Source: Mesorhizobium sp. AR10 (lineage in GTDB: Bacteria > Pseudomonadota > Alphaproteobacteria > Rhizobiales > Rhizobiaceae). From it: a stretch of DNA of 64,000 nt. Within the stretch, counting starts at the first letter, position 1, and the number at the start of each line of letters is the position of its first letter. The notes below the pieces were generated by a model. The model searched no databases. It was not told the DNA's origin and was given only the letters and a program-made list of their open reading frames with translations. Positions 1 through 9,434 of the stretch are shown piece after piece. The position numbers were made by a program, and so were the translations under genes. Location: NCBI RefSeq assembly GCF_024746795.1, contig NZ_CP080524.1, forward strand, positions 4,690,001 to 4,754,000, in the 5' to 3' direction.

Positions 1-2
1 TG

Positions 3-860
3 CATCGCTGGCTGGCGTCGCGAGCTGCCGACGTTGATCTGAAAGACCTCAAGATCGTGCTCGTGCATGCCATTAATCCCTGGGCGTTCTCCCATAAAAC
101 TCGGGCGACCGAAAACAATGTCGACCTCAACCGAAATTTTCTGCCGGCCGGTTCGACCTACGGTCGCCAGAATCCTTCCTACGACAAGCTGGTTCCTTTC
201 CTGCATGCCGATGGACTCCATGCTCGTGACGAGCTCGCCGCGCATCTGGCCTACAAGAGCTTTCTCGATGAGCACGGCTGGCACATCGAGAACGAGGCGT
301 GGGCCGGCCAAGGCCACCGCCCGGACGGCATCTTCTACACTGGAAACGGGCCGGAATGGGCTAATCGCATCTTCCGCGGAATCGTCAACGAACACCTCGG
401 CGCCACGAAGACCATCGGGTTCATCGACTGGCACACCTGCATCGGACGTTTCGGCGAGATCGCATATCTGATCTTCGACGAAGAAGGCACTCCGGAACAC
501 AAGGCTGCTGCCGGCTGGTGGAGTCGCGGCGAAGGAGACAGACACGCCTTCAATGCCGGTGCCGTGCCCAGATATGAAGGCCTTCTCTGCAAGGCGATCC
601 GTCAGGAATTGCCGGCGTCGAGGATCGCCGGCGCCGTCATCGAGTTTGGAACCGTCGACGAATATACTCTGTTCCGGGCCGACCGCCTGGACCGCTGGCT
701 GCGGTCGGAAGGCCGCGACGATCCGGATCATGACCTGCTTCGCGAGGATTATTTGAACGTCTGTTGTCCACGCGACACTGCCTGGCGACGATATGTGCTT
801 GCTGAAGGCCCGGCTGTCATGGACCGGCTGATTGACGGAGTGCTCGCCTGGCGGGAATGA
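3..860 (+). CDS. DUF2817 (M14-like) hydrolase, 5' end cut by window
   Basis: The reading frame is open from the first complete codon, so the true start lies upstream of the window; a GTG at 57 is the first in-window start but is not convincing. The motif E-N-N-V-D-L-N-R-N-F (from 111) matches the Asn-Arg substrate-binding signature of M14 zinc carboxypeptidases. The later D-W-H-T (about 423) would supply the second zinc histidine, and I-E-F-G-T (about 640) the catalytic glutamate. The first zinc motif HxxE is expected in the missing part. DUF2817 proteins are usually about 370 residues, so roughly 80-90 residues are absent here. A peptidase or amidohydrolase activity is inferred; the substrate is unknown. 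mutL follows on the same strand after 60 bases. Confidence 0.8.
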   Translation, partial: HRWLASRAADVDLKDLKIVLVHAINPWAFSHKTRATENNVDLNRNFLPAGSTYGRQNPSYDKLVPFLHADGLHARDELAAHLAYKSFLDEHGWHIENEAWAGQGHRPDGIFYTGNGPEWANRIFRGIVNEHLGATKTIGFIDWHTCIGRFGEIAYLIFDEEGTPEHKAAAGWWSRGEGDRHAFNAGAVPRYEGLLCKAIRQELPASRIAGAVIEFGTVDEYTLFRADRLDRWLRSEGRDDPDHDLLREDYLNVCCPRDTAWRRYVLAEGPAVMDRLIDGVLAWRE

Positions 861-920
861 GCCGTCGAATCCATATCCAGTCCTTGCACGCGGTGGCACG
901 AATCCGTGTAAGATGCCCTC

Positions 921-2807
921 ATGCCCATCCGTCAGCTTTCCGAAACGATGATCAACCAGATCGCCGCCGGCGAAGTCATCGAGCGTCCCGCAAGCGTGGT
1001 CAAGGAACTGGTCGAGAATGCGCTTGATGCTGGCGCAAGCAGAGTCGAGATCGTCACCGCCGGCGGCGGGCTGAACCTGATCCGCGTCACCGACGACGGC
1101 TCGGGCATTCCCGAACAGGAGTTGTCGCTGGCGATCGCGCGCCACTGCACCTCGAAGCTTGCCGAGAACATTCACGACATCCGCTCGCTCGGCTTTCGCG
1201 GCGAGGCGCTGCCGTCGATCGGCTCGGTGGCGCGGCTGTCGATCCGCTCGCGCACCGCATCGGGCGACAGTGCCGCCGAGATCGGCATCGAGGGCGGCCG
1301 CGTTTCCGCCGTCAAACCGGCGGCGGCCAATCGCGGCACCACGGTCGAGGTGCGCGACCTGTTCTTCGCCACGCCGGCGCGGCTCAAATTCATGAAGGGC
1401 GAGCGCGCCGAAAGCTCGGCCACCAGCGACGTCATCAAGCGCATTGCCATCGCCTTCCCCGCCGTGCGCTTCACGCTGGCCGGCTCGGACCGCTCGACGC
1501 TGGAATTGCCGGCGACCGACGACAGCCCGGAAGGCCGCTTGCGCCGCGTTGCGCAAGTGATGGGCGCCGACTTTCCCGACAATTCCATTGCCATCGACGC
1601 CGTGCGCGACGATGTGCATCTCGCCGGTCACGTCTCGATCCCCTCCTTCAGCCGTGCCAACGCGCTGCAGCAATATGCCTATGTCAACGGACGGCCGGTG
1701 CGAGACAAGCTGATCGCCGGCGCCATCCGCGGCGCCTTCGCCGACGTTTTGCCGCGCGACCGTCATGCGGTCACCGTGCTGTTCCTGACGCTTGATCCGG
1801 CCATCGTCGACGTCAATGTCCACCCGGCCAAGGCCGATGTCCGTTTCCGCGATCCGGGACTGGTGCGCGGGTTGATCGTCGGCGCCATCCGCGAGGCGCT
1901 GGCCAATGCCGGCATCCGCGCCGCCACCACGGGTGCGGCCGGCATGATGGCGGCATTCCGGCCGGGTGCCGCATCCTATGCTCATGCCGGTCCGGCCAAC
2001 GGCCACCGCAGCTACGAGGCGGCGTACCGGGCCTCCGGTTCCGGCTTCGACCCGGCCCGTTCCTCGCAGCGGCCGCTCGACATGCAGTTCGAAGGCGGCG
2101 GCTTTGACCATACGGGGGGCAGAAATGGAGCCTTCGGTGAAAGCGATCAGGCTGCTTTCGACGCCGGGCCGCTGCACAGCGCCGACGCGCGCGCCGGGCT
2201 GGATGAGGCGGCACAGACGCTGCTCGGCACGGCGCTGGGCGCCGCACGGGCTCAGGTGCATGAAAACTACATCGTCGCGCAGACCAGGGATTCGCTCGTC
2301 ATCGTCGACCAGCATGCGGCGCATGAGCGGCTGGTCTACGAGGCGCTGAAGAATGCGCTCCACTCCCGCGCGGTGCCGTCGCAGATGCTGCTTTTACCCG
2401 AGATCGTCGACCTGCCGGAAGAGGATGCCGAGCGGCTGGCTCTGCACTCCGAGACGCTGGCCCGCTTCGGCCTCGGCATCGAACGCTTCGGCCCCGGTGC
2501 GGTCGCGGTGCGCGAGACGCCGTCGATGCTCGGCGAGACCAATGTCCAGCAACTGGTGCGCGACCTTGCCGACGAGATCGCCGACAACGACACGGTCGAC
2601 ACGCTAAAAGGCCGGCTGGACAGAATCGCCGCGACCATGGCCTGCCATGGTTCGGTGCGCTCCGGCCGCCTGCTCAAGCCGGAGGAGATGAACGCGCTGC
2701 TGCGCCAGATGGAGGCGACGCCGGGCTCCGGCACCTGCAACCACGGCCGCCCGACCTATATCGAGCTGAAACTCGCCGACATCGAAAGGCTGTTCGGGCG
2801 GCGGTGA
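921..2807 (+). CDS. mutL: DNA mismatch repair protein MutL
   Basis: MutL couples mismatch recognition by MutS to strand removal. The 628-residue product begins with a GHKL ATPase domain: E32-N33-A-L-D-A-G (ATP-Mg site), D-D-G-S-G-I, and G-F-R-G-E-A-L near residue 95. A variable linker at about 340-430 is rich in Gly and Ala. The C-terminal dimerisation domain carries D463-Q-H-A-x-x-E469-x4-E474, the metal-binding endonuclease motif of MutL proteins from organisms lacking MutH, plus A-C-H-G-S-V near 575 and C-N-H-G-R-P-T near 610. MutL itself is therefore probably the nicking enzyme. The ATG at 921 gives the conserved N-terminus M-P-I-R-Q-L. Length is normal for the family. Confidence 0.97.
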   Translation: MPIRQLSETMINQIAAGEVIERPASVVKELVENALDAGASRVEIVTAGGGLNLIRVTDDGSGIPEQELSLAIARHCTSKLAENIHDIRSLGFRGEALPSIGSVARLSIRSRTASGDSAAEIGIEGGRVSAVKPAAANRGTTVEVRDLFFATPARLKFMKGERAESSATSDVIKRIAIAFPAVRFTLAGSDRSTLELPATDDSPEGRLRRVAQVMGADFPDNSIAIDAVRDDVHLAGHVSIPSFSRANALQQYAYVNGRPVRDKLIAGAIRGAFADVLPRDRHAVTVLFLTLDPAIVDVNVHPAKADVRFRDPGLVRGLIVGAIREALANAGIRAATTGAAGMMAAFRPGAASYAHAGPANGHRSYEAAYRASGSGFDPARSSQRPLDMQFEGGGFDHTGGRNGAFGESDQAAFDAGPLHSADARAGLDEAAQTLLGTALGAARAQVHENYIVAQTRDSLVIVDQHAAHERLVYEALKNALHSRAVPSQMLLLPEIVDLPEEDAERLALHSETLARFGLGIERFGPGAVAVRETPSMLGETNVQQLVRDLADEIADNDTVDTLKGRLDRIAATMACHGSVRSGRLLKPEEMNALLRQMEATPGSGTCNHGRPTYIELKLADIERLFGRR

Positions 2808-2848
2808 AGACAGTCCCTATACCCTTCACCGCTTTCTGAGGTCGCTTT

Positions 2849-3382
2849 GTGCAACGGATCGTAATCCTCGGAAATGCCGGAAGCGGCAAATCAACCCTTG
2901 CAAGGGAATTGGGCGAACGGCTGAAATTGCCGGTCGTGCATTTGGACAAACTGTTCTGGGGGCTAGGCTGGAGCAAACCTCGTCTCGAGGTTTTCCGCGC
3001 ACGCGTTAGCGAGGCAGTCTCTGGCGACGAGTGGGTGTGCGAGGGAAATTATTATCGGCAGACATTCGATTTAAGGCTTCCCCGCGCTGATCTCATCGTC
3101 TGGCTCGATACTCCTCGCCTGATTTGTTTGAGCCGGGTCGTATTGCGCAGTGCATTGAACCGGCCTCGGCCCGATCTTCCGGCAGGATGCCGCGAGACGC
3201 TGGACAAGGAGTATTTGTCATTTCTGCGCTACATCTGGAATTTCGATCGTGACGATCGATCGCACATCGAGCAGGAGCGTTTGGCCAGGGGGCCGCTGGT
3301 GCCGGTGATAAACTTGCGTGGCAGCCGTCAGATTTCAGACTTCGTAAGCTCGCTTGCCCGCCAACCAGCGCCAAAGCCCTGA
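2849..3382 (+). CDS. P-loop NTPase, FlaR / adenylate-kinase-like
   Basis: A 177-residue protein starting at GTG 2849, with a clear Walker A motif G8-N-A-G-S-G-K-S-T16 right after a first beta strand (I-V-I-L). The segment H-L-D-K-L-F-W and a later V-W-L-D match the family annotated as 'DNA topology modulation protein FlaR' or adenylate-kinase-like P-loop proteins. Members are thought to phosphorylate a small substrate, but the reaction is not established. It lies 41 bases after mutL on the same strand and could be co-transcribed. Its own stop codon sits inside a hairpin followed by six T residues. Confidence 0.75.
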   Translation: MQRIVILGNAGSGKSTLARELGERLKLPVVHLDKLFWGLGWSKPRLEVFRARVSEAVSGDEWVCEGNYYRQTFDLRLPRADLIVWLDTPRLICLSRVVLRSALNRPRPDLPAGCRETLDKEYLSFLRYIWNFDRDDRSHIEQERLARGPLVPVINLRGSRQISDFVSSLARQPAPKP

Positions 3383-3398
3383 TGGGGCGGCGTTTTTT
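3370..3398 (+). terminator. Intrinsic terminator at end of P-loop gene
   Basis: GCC-aaa-GCCC, loop TGATG, then GGGC-GGC, followed by G-TTTTTT. The hairpin overlaps the last codons and stop of the upstream gene. It would end the mutL-side transcript before the convergent EamA gene. Confidence 0.6.
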
Positions 3399-3425
3399 AT
3401 TCAACCAAATCTTCCAAACCTTGAT

Positions 3426-4319
3426 TCACCTCTTCAAATTGACCACGATGACGCCGCCGAGCGCCAATGCGCCGCCGAGGATACCGAGCAGCGTCGGCAC
3501 TTCGCCCAGCCAGAAGAAGCCAATCAGCGTCGCCACCGGCGAGACCAGATAGAGGAAGTTCGAAGCGCGGGCGGCGGGCAGACGCGACAGCGCGGTGGAC
3601 CAGGCAGCGTAGGCGATCAGGCTGGGTACGATGCCGAGGAAGACGACGGCGCCGAGGCCAGCCGTGTCGGCAACCGCCGCTTGCGCCAGGCCGCTCGGCA
3701 GGAAGGGCAACAGGCAGAGCGCGCCGAGCACCATGTTGGAGGCGGCGATGGTCAGCGGGTGGTGGCGGGCAAACAGCGGCTTCTGGACGATGGTGTTGAC
3801 GGCTGAGCAGAGTGCGGAACCGAGCACGAGCAGCGCGCCGCTATTGACGTGCAGGCCCTGCCCCTCGCCGACGGCAATGATACCGATGCCGGCGAAGGAA
3901 ATGGCGGTGCCGAGCCAGGCCATCCCGGAGAAACGCTCGCCGAGTAGCGCCATGGCCATGATGGCGGTGAAGATCGGGCTGACATTGATGATGAAGCCAG
4001 CCGCCCCGGCCGAAACCGTCAGCTCGCCGTAGTTCAGCATCACGGTATAGAGTGCGACAAAAATGACGCCGCCGACGCCGAAGCGCCAGAGTTCGTCGAG
4101 CCTGGGCAGTGTCGGGCGCTTGACGGCGAGGAAGATCGCCGCCGGCACCGCGGCGAAGGCAAAGCGCAGCGCACCGAGTTCCAGCGGCCCGAAGGCGACG
4201 AGGCCGGCGCGGATCGCCGGAAATGCGGAGGCCCAGCCGACCACCGTCAACGCAACGGCGATGGCCGCCGTGGTGTCCATCCGCTGTGTCGGATTCAACG
4301 TGCCGGTCATTGCGCTCAT
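3426..4319 (-). CDS. EamA/DMT family 10-TM transporter
   Basis: An inner-membrane drug/metabolite exporter of the EamA type, with two repeated halves of about five membrane segments each. The first half begins with [16 protein letters not shown], a typical first helix. The frame stays open upstream to 4391, but the ATG at 4319 is preceded by GAGGGA at a good distance and gives about 297 residues, normal for the family. It is divergent from a LysR regulator starting at 4412, leaving about 92 bases for a shared control region. That arrangement suggests the LysR protein controls this gene. The substrate cannot be told from sequence; amino acids or small toxic metabolites are typical. Confidence 0.88.
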   Translation of the reverse strand: MSAMTGTLNPTQRMDTTAAIAVALTVVGWASAFPAIRAGLVAFGPLELGALRFAFAAVPAAIFLAVKRPTLPRLDELWRFGVGGVIFVALYTVMLNYGELTVSAGAAGFIINVSPIFTAIMAMALLGERFSGMAWLGTAISFAGIGIIAVGEGQGLHVNSGALLVLGSALCSAVNTIVQKPLFARHHPLTIAASNMVLGALCLLPFLPSGLAQAAVADTAGLGAVVFLGIVPSLIAYAAWSTALSRLPAARASNFLYLVSPVATLIGFFWLGEVPTLLGILGGALALGGVIVVNLKR

Positions 4320-4411
4320 CTCACTGTCCCTCGCGGTTTCGTCCCTTGAACGACAGGAAACGCCTTTCTTGGCTGGTTGACAAACGACCAAATCAAGGAT
4401 CAGCTGTGACT

Positions 4412-5338
4412 ATGGATCACAGCTCAGACACTATGCTACCGCTCGAAACGCTCCGCGCCTTCGATGCCGCGGCACGAACAGGCAGCTTTTCGGCCGCCGC
4501 CGAGAAGCTCAACATCACCCATGGCGCCGTCAGCCGGCAGATTGCCAAGCTCGAGGACTGGCTCGGGCTCAAAGTGTTCGATCGCGGTGCGCGCGGCGTC
4601 GCGCTGACGATCGAGGGCAACCGGCTGCATCTGCGCACGGCGGAAGCCTTCGCACTGATATCAAGCCATTCCGACCGCTGGGTCGAACCGCGCGGCACCG
4701 CCGTGGTGCGGCTGACCTCAATCCCGTCGGTCAGCGGGCTGTGGCTGATGCCGCGCATGGCGGCGCTGGAAAACAACCCGTCCAAGCTGCGTATCGTGCT
4801 CGATGTCGATAACCGACAGGCAGACCTCGCCGACGAGGGCATCGATCTGTCGGTCCGCTGCGGGCGTGGGCGCATTCCCGGCCGTGTCTCGGTACAGCTG
4901 TTCGAGGAACAAGTGTTCCCGATCGCCTCACCGGACCTCTCCAAGGAGATCGGCCGCGGCGACCCCGCCCGGCTGCTCAAGTTTCCGCTGATCAACGATT
5001 CCGACGCTTCGGCCTGGCGCGCCTGGCTTGCCGCGCAGGGCATGGACTACCGCCCGCGCCCGCAGGATCGCCGCTTCGAGGACTATAATCTGGTGCTCGA
5101 CGCCGCCGCACACGGGCTTGGCATCGCGCTGGCGCGTCCGCCACTGACCGAGCATCAACTGAAATCGGGCCGCATCGTCACTGTGGACGAGCGCACCGCA
5201 CTCAACCCCGTGTCCTACTGGCTCGACCGGCCGATAGGCCGGCCGCGCGCTGCCGCCGCCGAGCTGGCGCGGCGCATCGCCATCCAGGCCGGGCTTGCAC
5301 CGGAAAAGATGGAAGCCTTCATCGAGGCTGAGGGCTAG
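4412..5338 (+). CDS. LysR-family regulator, GcvA-like
   Basis: A 308-residue LysR-type transcription factor. Residues about 8-67 form the winged helix-turn-helix (L-E-T-L-R-A-F-D-A-A-A-R-T-G-S-F-S then L-N-I-T-H-G-A-V-S-R-Q-I); the rest is the periplasmic-binding-protein-like effector domain. The pattern V-S-R-Q-I-A-K-L-E-D-W-L-G and the overall similarity are closest to GcvA-type activators. ATG 4412 is chosen because it gives a short normal N-terminus; ATG 4433 is also possible, and the open frame back to 4223 overlaps the divergent EamA gene and is unlikely. The divergent layout makes the EamA exporter the probable target. Confidence 0.9.
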   Translation: MDHSSDTMLPLETLRAFDAAARTGSFSAAAEKLNITHGAVSRQIAKLEDWLGLKVFDRGARGVALTIEGNRLHLRTAEAFALISSHSDRWVEPRGTAVVRLTSIPSVSGLWLMPRMAALENNPSKLRIVLDVDNRQADLADEGIDLSVRCGRGRIPGRVSVQLFEEQVFPIASPDLSKEIGRGDPARLLKFPLINDSDASAWRAWLAAQGMDYRPRPQDRRFEDYNLVLDAAAHGLGIALARPPLTEHQLKSGRIVTVDERTALNPVSYWLDRPIGRPRAAAAELARRIAIQAGLAPEKMEAFIEAEG

Positions 5339-5931
5339 CGAAGTAACAGCAGAACGAAGCCGACAATCGCAGCGGCCAACAGACCGGCCGCAAGCGACAT
5401 CAATCCGACGCTCATCTGCCTTTCAGGCCGCGCCGCATCGCCTGACCTGGAAGCCGCCTGCCCTCGCTCTGTCGCCTCAGCGGTCACAGACGCGCGGCGC
5501 GGGGGCGAAACCTCAGGCGCGAACAGCGCCAGCCACGGCAAGGCTGCCGGCCTCGCCACTCCAGCATCATCTGGCTTTGCCAGAGGCACTGCCAGAGTGC
5601 GTTGCGCCTCGTCGCCACCCGTTGCCGGTTGCTTCGCCGCCGTCGCTGCAGGTACGGCAGTGCTCGCCGCATCGGCACCCGGCTCGACCAGTGCCAGATA
5701 GGCCTGGACGACCTGCGGTGACGACATCTGCTGGGTCTTTGCGGCAGTTGCGGGCAACAAGACCGGCAACCCCGGCGCTGCCGGTTGCGAGGTCACGCCG
5801 TTCGGTACCGGCAGTTGCACCAGCGCCTTGACCAGCGCCGTCCTGACCGGATCGGCCCTTGCCGACGGCACGGCCTGCGGCGTCATCGCCTGCCTCAGCA
5901 ACGCGGTCAGGCGGGCAGATGAAATGTCCAT
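5335..5931 (-). CDS. Unknown Ala/Pro-rich tail-anchored protein
   Basis: I do not recognise this protein. From ATG 5931 it has 198 residues; the frame continues to 6006 but M-D-I-S-S-A-R-L is the more natural start. The first 170 residues are low-complexity Ala/Pro/Thr-rich with no clear domain. The last 20 or so are a single hydrophobic helix (L-A-A-G-L-L-A-A-A-I-V-G-F-V-L-L-L) ending in Arg, as in a C-tail-anchored membrane protein facing the cytoplasm. Its TAG stop shares the bases CTAG at 5335-5338 with the TAG stop of the convergent lysR gene. Coding status rests on frame length and the coherent C-terminal helix. Confidence 0.55.
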   Translation of the reverse strand: MDISSARLTALLRQAMTPQAVPSARADPVRTALVKALVQLPVPNGVTSQPAAPGLPVLLPATAAKTQQMSSPQVVQAYLALVEPGADAASTAVPAATAAKQPATGGDEAQRTLAVPLAKPDDAGVARPAALPWLALFAPEVSPPRRASVTAEATERGQAASRSGDAARPERQMSVGLMSLAAGLLAAAIVGFVLLLLR

Positions 5932-6046
5932 GCCGATCCCACAACAGTGGTTTTCCAACCTGACAATAGAGCCTCTGCATTGCGTCAAGCTTGACCTTGC
6001 CGGCAATTTGTGGCGATGAAATCCTCATGAACCTTGGCGCCACCTC

Positions 6047-6280
6047 ATGATGAACCGCTTCGAAGGCCCCGGCGGCAAGGAAGCCCGCATCCGTTACCTC
6101 GACGGCGACTTCCAGGTCACCAGCCCCGGCGCGTTCGTGCGCTGCGCGGTGACCGGCGAGAACATCCCGCTGGACGAGCTCAAATACTGGAGCGTCGCCA
6201 GGCAAGAGCCCTATGTCAGCGCCGCCGCCTCGCTGCGCCGCGAGATCGAGGCGCATCCGGACCTGCGCAGCCGGCGTTGA
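6047..6280 (+). CDS. DUF2093 family protein
   Basis: A 77-residue cytoplasmic protein matching DUF2093: G-G-K-E-A-R-I-R-Y-L-D-G-D-F, P-G-A-F-V-R-C-A-V-T-G, and I-P-L-D-E-L-K-Y-W-S-V. The family is found in Alphaproteobacteria and its function is unknown. The C-A-V-T-G-x-x-I-P-L segment recalls a degenerate small zinc-finger fold, but only one Cys is present. Two ATGs at 6047 and 6050 are both possible starts. It converges on lpxK with a 17-base gap; this neighbourhood fits a rhizobial genome. Confidence 0.88.
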   Translation: MMNRFEGPGGKEARIRYLDGDFQVTSPGAFVRCAVTGENIPLDELKYWSVARQEPYVSAAASLRREIEAHPDLRSRR

Positions 6281-6297
6281 TCTGCCTCTGGCTTGGG

Positions 6298-7323
6298 CTA
6301 GCCCCTCAGCTTGCGCTGCCGCCAGGCATCCAGCGTCTCATCGATGATGCGTTCGGGTACATTGTCGAGCTCGAATACGGTGTCGATCTCCAGCACGTCG
6401 AGCTGGCCAAGAAACTCCGGCGATGCGCCGTGGCGCAGCCGGGCCGCATCCTTGGCGGTGGTGATGAGGCCAAGGCCCTCTTTGCGCGCCGTCGCCGCCA
6501 GTTCGACAAGTTCATCCTCGGCATAGAAATGATGGTCGGGAAACGACCGGCTCAGCGCAACGTCGCCACCGGCTTCACGCACCGTGTCGAAGAATTTTTC
6601 GGGATGGCCGATGCCGGCAAAGGCGAGAAACCGCCTGCCGGCAAACCTTTTCCCACCTTTTGGCTCGGTACGCGCCTCGAAGATCGGCCGGCCGGCGCGC
6701 GCCGCCTGGCGGACAACCGCGTCGGCAGCAAGGCCCTCGCCCATCTTCAGAAGCCCGCTGGTGAAGACCAGTTGGTCGACGATGTTGGCCCTGAGCGGCC
6801 CGCCGGGAATGACGCGGCCATTGCCGATGCCGTAGCGCGCGTCGACAACCACCAGCGCATAATCGATGTGGATGCGGGCGCTCTGGAAGCCGTCGTCCAT
6901 GATCAGGAAATCGCAACCATGACTTTCGAGCAGAAGCCGCGCCCCGGCGGCGCGGTTCGGCGTCACCGCCACCGGCGCATGTTCGGCCAGAAGCAGCGGC
7001 TCGTCGCCGACATGCTTGGCGGCGTCGTGATGCGGATCGACGACATGCGGCTGCGCAAAGGAGCCGCCGTGGCCGCGCGACAGGAACCCTGGATTGAGCT
7101 GCATGCGCCTGGCCTGCCTTGCCAGCGCGATCGCAACCGGCGTCTTGCCGGTGCCGCCAACGGTGAAGTTGCCGACGCAAAGCACTGGCGCGCCGACCTT
7201 TTCGCGCACTGCCCGCCGCATGCGGCGACCAGCGACAGCGGCATAGATCGAGGACAGCGGCGACAGCGCCAGCACACGCCAGTCCGGCTCTTCCCACCAG
7301 AAGGGCGGCGCTTCGCTGGCCAC
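6298..7323 (-). CDS. lpxK: Tetraacyldisaccharide 4'-kinase
   Basis: LpxK phosphorylates the 4' position of the lipid A disaccharide precursor at the inner membrane. The 341-residue product starts with W-W-E-E-P and an N-terminal hydrophobic helix (about 17-32) that anchors the enzyme. It continues with the Walker A motif G-G-T-G-K60-T-P preceded by G-N-F-T-V, and the D-D-G-F-Q-S signature in the middle. Length is typical. The ATG at 7323 is one base after the waaA stop, so the two are translated from one mRNA as last genes of the envelope operon. Only the Walker A Lys and the DDGFQ motif were checked by eye. Confidence 0.96.
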   Translation of the reverse strand: MASEAPPFWWEEPDWRVLALSPLSSIYAAVAGRRMRRAVREKVGAPVLCVGNFTVGGTGKTPVAIALARQARRMQLNPGFLSRGHGGSFAQPHVVDPHHDAAKHVGDEPLLLAEHAPVAVTPNRAAGARLLLESHGCDFLIMDDGFQSARIHIDYALVVVDARYGIGNGRVIPGGPLRANIVDQLVFTSGLLKMGEGLAADAVVRQAARAGRPIFEARTEPKGGKRFAGRRFLAFAGIGHPEKFFDTVREAGGDVALSRSFPDHHFYAEDELVELAATARKEGLGLITTAKDAARLRHGASPEFLGQLDVLEIDTVFELDNVPERIIDETLDAWRQRKLRG

Positions 7324-7324
7324 C

Positions 7325-8641
7325 CTAGCGTCCGTCGGCGCCCTTCAGGCGCGACTTGACGACCAGCGGCTGGATGTAAGGCTCGAGCGACTTCAGCGTG
7401 CGCGCCAGGGCGCCGCGCATCTCGTCGACGGTCGCCGCCCCCGCCGCCATCATCTCGTGGCGGGCCACTTCGTTGCTCAGCAGGAAATTGACGGCGCCGG
7501 CCAGCATGTCGCGATCGCGCACCAGTTTGGCGCCGCCGCTGTCGAGCAGGCGCTGATAGGCTTCGCGAAAATTCTGGACATTGCGGCCGGCGAGTACCGC
7601 AGTGTCGAGCATGGCCGGCTCCAGCGGATTCTGGCCGCCCTCCGAAGTCAGCGAACGGCCAACGAAGGCGATTTCCGTCAGCCTGAGATACAGCCCCATC
7701 TCGCCGATCGTATCGCCGAGCAGAATATCCGTATCGGCGGTGATCTTGTCGCCCTTGCTGCGCCGCGCGACCTTGAGGCCCAAGCCGGAAATCTGCGCGG
7801 CAAGCGCTTCGGCGCGGTCGGGATGACGCGGAACGACGATCGTCAAAAGACCGTGGTGGCGTTTGTACAGCATCGCGTGAACCTCGGCGGCCACAACCTC
7901 TTCGCCATCATGGGTCGAGATCGCCGCCCAGGTCGGGCGGGCGCCGATCTGGCGCCTCAAGGTGGACAGCACCCTTTCGTCAACCGGCGGCGGCAAGGTG
8001 TCGACCTTGAGGTTGCCGGACACGGTGACCGGCCGGGCGCCGAGCGAGAGGAAGCGTTCGCCGTCGACGGCGGATTGGGCGACGACATGGGCGAGATTCT
8101 CGAACAATGCTTCGGCGATGTTGGCGCGCTTCTTCCAGGATTTGAACGAACGGTCGGACAGCCTGCCGTTGACCAGCACCTGCGGCACGCGGCGGGCGCC
8201 GAGTTCCAGGATGGTCATCGGCCAGATCTCCGATTCGGCGATGATCGCCAGGTCCGGCCGCCAGTGGTCGAGAAAACGGCTGACCGCCGGCTTGAGGTCG
8301 AGCGGCACATATTGGTGGATGATGCGGTTGCCGAGCCTCTCGTCGGCCACCTGCGCCGAGGTCACCGTCCCCGTCGTCAGGACGATGTTGACGCCGTAGT
8401 CGAGAATGCTCTCGACCAGCGGCACGACCGCGATGGTCTCGCCGACGCTCGCCGCATGGATCCAGATCACCGGTCCGTCCGGGCGCGCGCGCCCGGCAAC
8501 GCCATAGCGCTCGCGGCTGCGCTTGCGATCTTCCTTGCCCTGGGAGGTGCGCCAGGCGACATAGGGCCCAATCAGCGGATAGGCGACTGCACCCGCAAAA
8601 CGGTAGGCCGTCAGGAAGGCGCGCGCCCAGCGCACGCTCAT
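7325..8641 (-). CDS. waaA: 3-deoxy-D-manno-octulosonic acid transferase (Kdo transferase)
   Basis: WaaA (KdtA) adds Kdo to the lipid A precursor, the first core sugar step. The 438-residue protein has an N-terminal hydrophobic segment and the acceptor-binding motif H-A-A-S-V-G-E68-T, whose glutamate corresponds to the catalytic base of the family. A C-terminal GT-B donor domain includes F-V-G-R-S-L-T-S-E-G-G-Q-N-P-L-E-P. The start overlaps the stop of the upstream acyltransferase by the four bases ATGA at 8638-8641, supporting translational coupling. Its pairing with lpxK is the usual rhizobial order. Confidence 0.96.
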   Translation of the reverse strand: MSVRWARAFLTAYRFAGAVAYPLIGPYVAWRTSQGKEDRKRSRERYGVAGRARPDGPVIWIHAASVGETIAVVPLVESILDYGVNIVLTTGTVTSAQVADERLGNRIIHQYVPLDLKPAVSRFLDHWRPDLAIIAESEIWPMTILELGARRVPQVLVNGRLSDRSFKSWKKRANIAEALFENLAHVVAQSAVDGERFLSLGARPVTVSGNLKVDTLPPPVDERVLSTLRRQIGARPTWAAISTHDGEEVVAAEVHAMLYKRHHGLLTIVVPRHPDRAEALAAQISGLGLKVARRSKGDKITADTDILLGDTIGEMGLYLRLTEIAFVGRSLTSEGGQNPLEPAMLDTAVLAGRNVQNFREAYQRLLDSGGAKLVRDRDMLAGAVNFLLSNEVARHEMMAAGAATVDEMRGALARTLKSLEPYIQPLVVKSRLKGADGR

Positions 8642-9429
8642 CGCCGGCCGTCCACGAGGCGATAGGCCTCGGCTGTCGCGGCATTGAGCGCGACGGTAAG
8701 TTCGAGGCGCTTGCGTTCCATTTCGGCATCGTCGGCGTCAGCGGGCACGAAGATCGGCGTGCCGATAACGATGGACGAGCGGCCGAACGGCAGGTTGATG
8801 GTGGTCTTGTCCCAGCTCTTCTCCAGGACCTTGCGGCGGCTGGTGGTGATGGCGACAGGCAACAGCGGCCGGCCAGAGAGGCGTGCCAGAAGCACGATGC
8901 CAAGCCCCGCGTCGCGCGGCGTGCCGTGGGGAATATCAGCAATCATGGCGACGTTCTTGCCGGTGGCGAGCGACTTTTTCAGGGCAATCAGCGCCTTGGC
9001 CCCGCCCTTGTCTAGATGTTTGGTGCTTTCACGGCCGCCGGAACCGCGCACCGCCTCAATGCCGAATTTCTCCAGCATCAGCGCGTTGAGCTCGGCATCG
9101 GCACTGCGCGATACCATGGCGACCAACGACTTGCGCTTGGGATAGTAGGCCGGTGTAAGGATGTGCTGGCCGTGCCAGAGGGCGATAATGCCGGGCTCGA
9201 ACTCTCGATAGGCGCCGCTCGAAAACCGCGCCGATCCGGCGACCAAGGGACTGGTCAGGCGCACCAGGCGCACGAACTGGGCGAACAGGCTGGCGATGGC
9301 ATTCTTGACGAATCGCGACTGCGCCAGCGGTTCGCGTATCCTGCGCCAAAAGGCCTTGGTCGTGCGGCTGCGGCCCCTGCCCGCGGGCGCCGCCTCGGTG
9401 GCCGGCGCTTTCGCCACATCATGATCCAT
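8638..9429 (-). CDS. DUF374 lysophospholipid acyltransferase family protein
   Basis: A 263-residue acyltransferase-like protein of the DUF374 family, related to LpxL-type acyltransferases. It shows G-I-I-A-L-W-H-G-Q-H (catalytic His region), then S-R-S-A-D-A-E, F-G-I-E-A-V-R-G-S-G-G-R, and I-A-D-I-P-H-G-T-P-R-D-A-G. The longer open frame to 9768 would run through the DUF4170 gene; ATG 9429 gives M-D-H-D and five bases spacing from that gene. The place in a lipid A / Kdo operon suggests it acylates lipid A or a related lipid, but the acceptor is not known. Confidence 0.88.
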   Translation of the reverse strand: MDHDVAKAPATEAAPAGRGRSRTTKAFWRRIREPLAQSRFVKNAIASLFAQFVRLVRLTSPLVAGSARFSSGAYREFEPGIIALWHGQHILTPAYYPKRKSLVAMVSRSADAELNALMLEKFGIEAVRGSGGRESTKHLDKGGAKALIALKKSLATGKNVAMIADIPHGTPRDAGLGIVLLARLSGRPLLPVAITTSRRKVLEKSWDKTTINLPFGRSSIVIGTPIFVPADADDAEMERKRLELTVALNAATAEAYRLVDGRR

Positions 9430-9434
9430 CGAAG

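Noticed and set aside
4377..4405. TTGACA before the lysR start as a promoter
   Set aside because: The -35 box is perfect but no acceptable -10 lies 16-18 bases on; it would also give a leaderless mRNA.
6034..8665. Long plus-strand frames opposite lpxK and waaA
   Set aside because: Shadow frames of strongly supported minus-strand genes.
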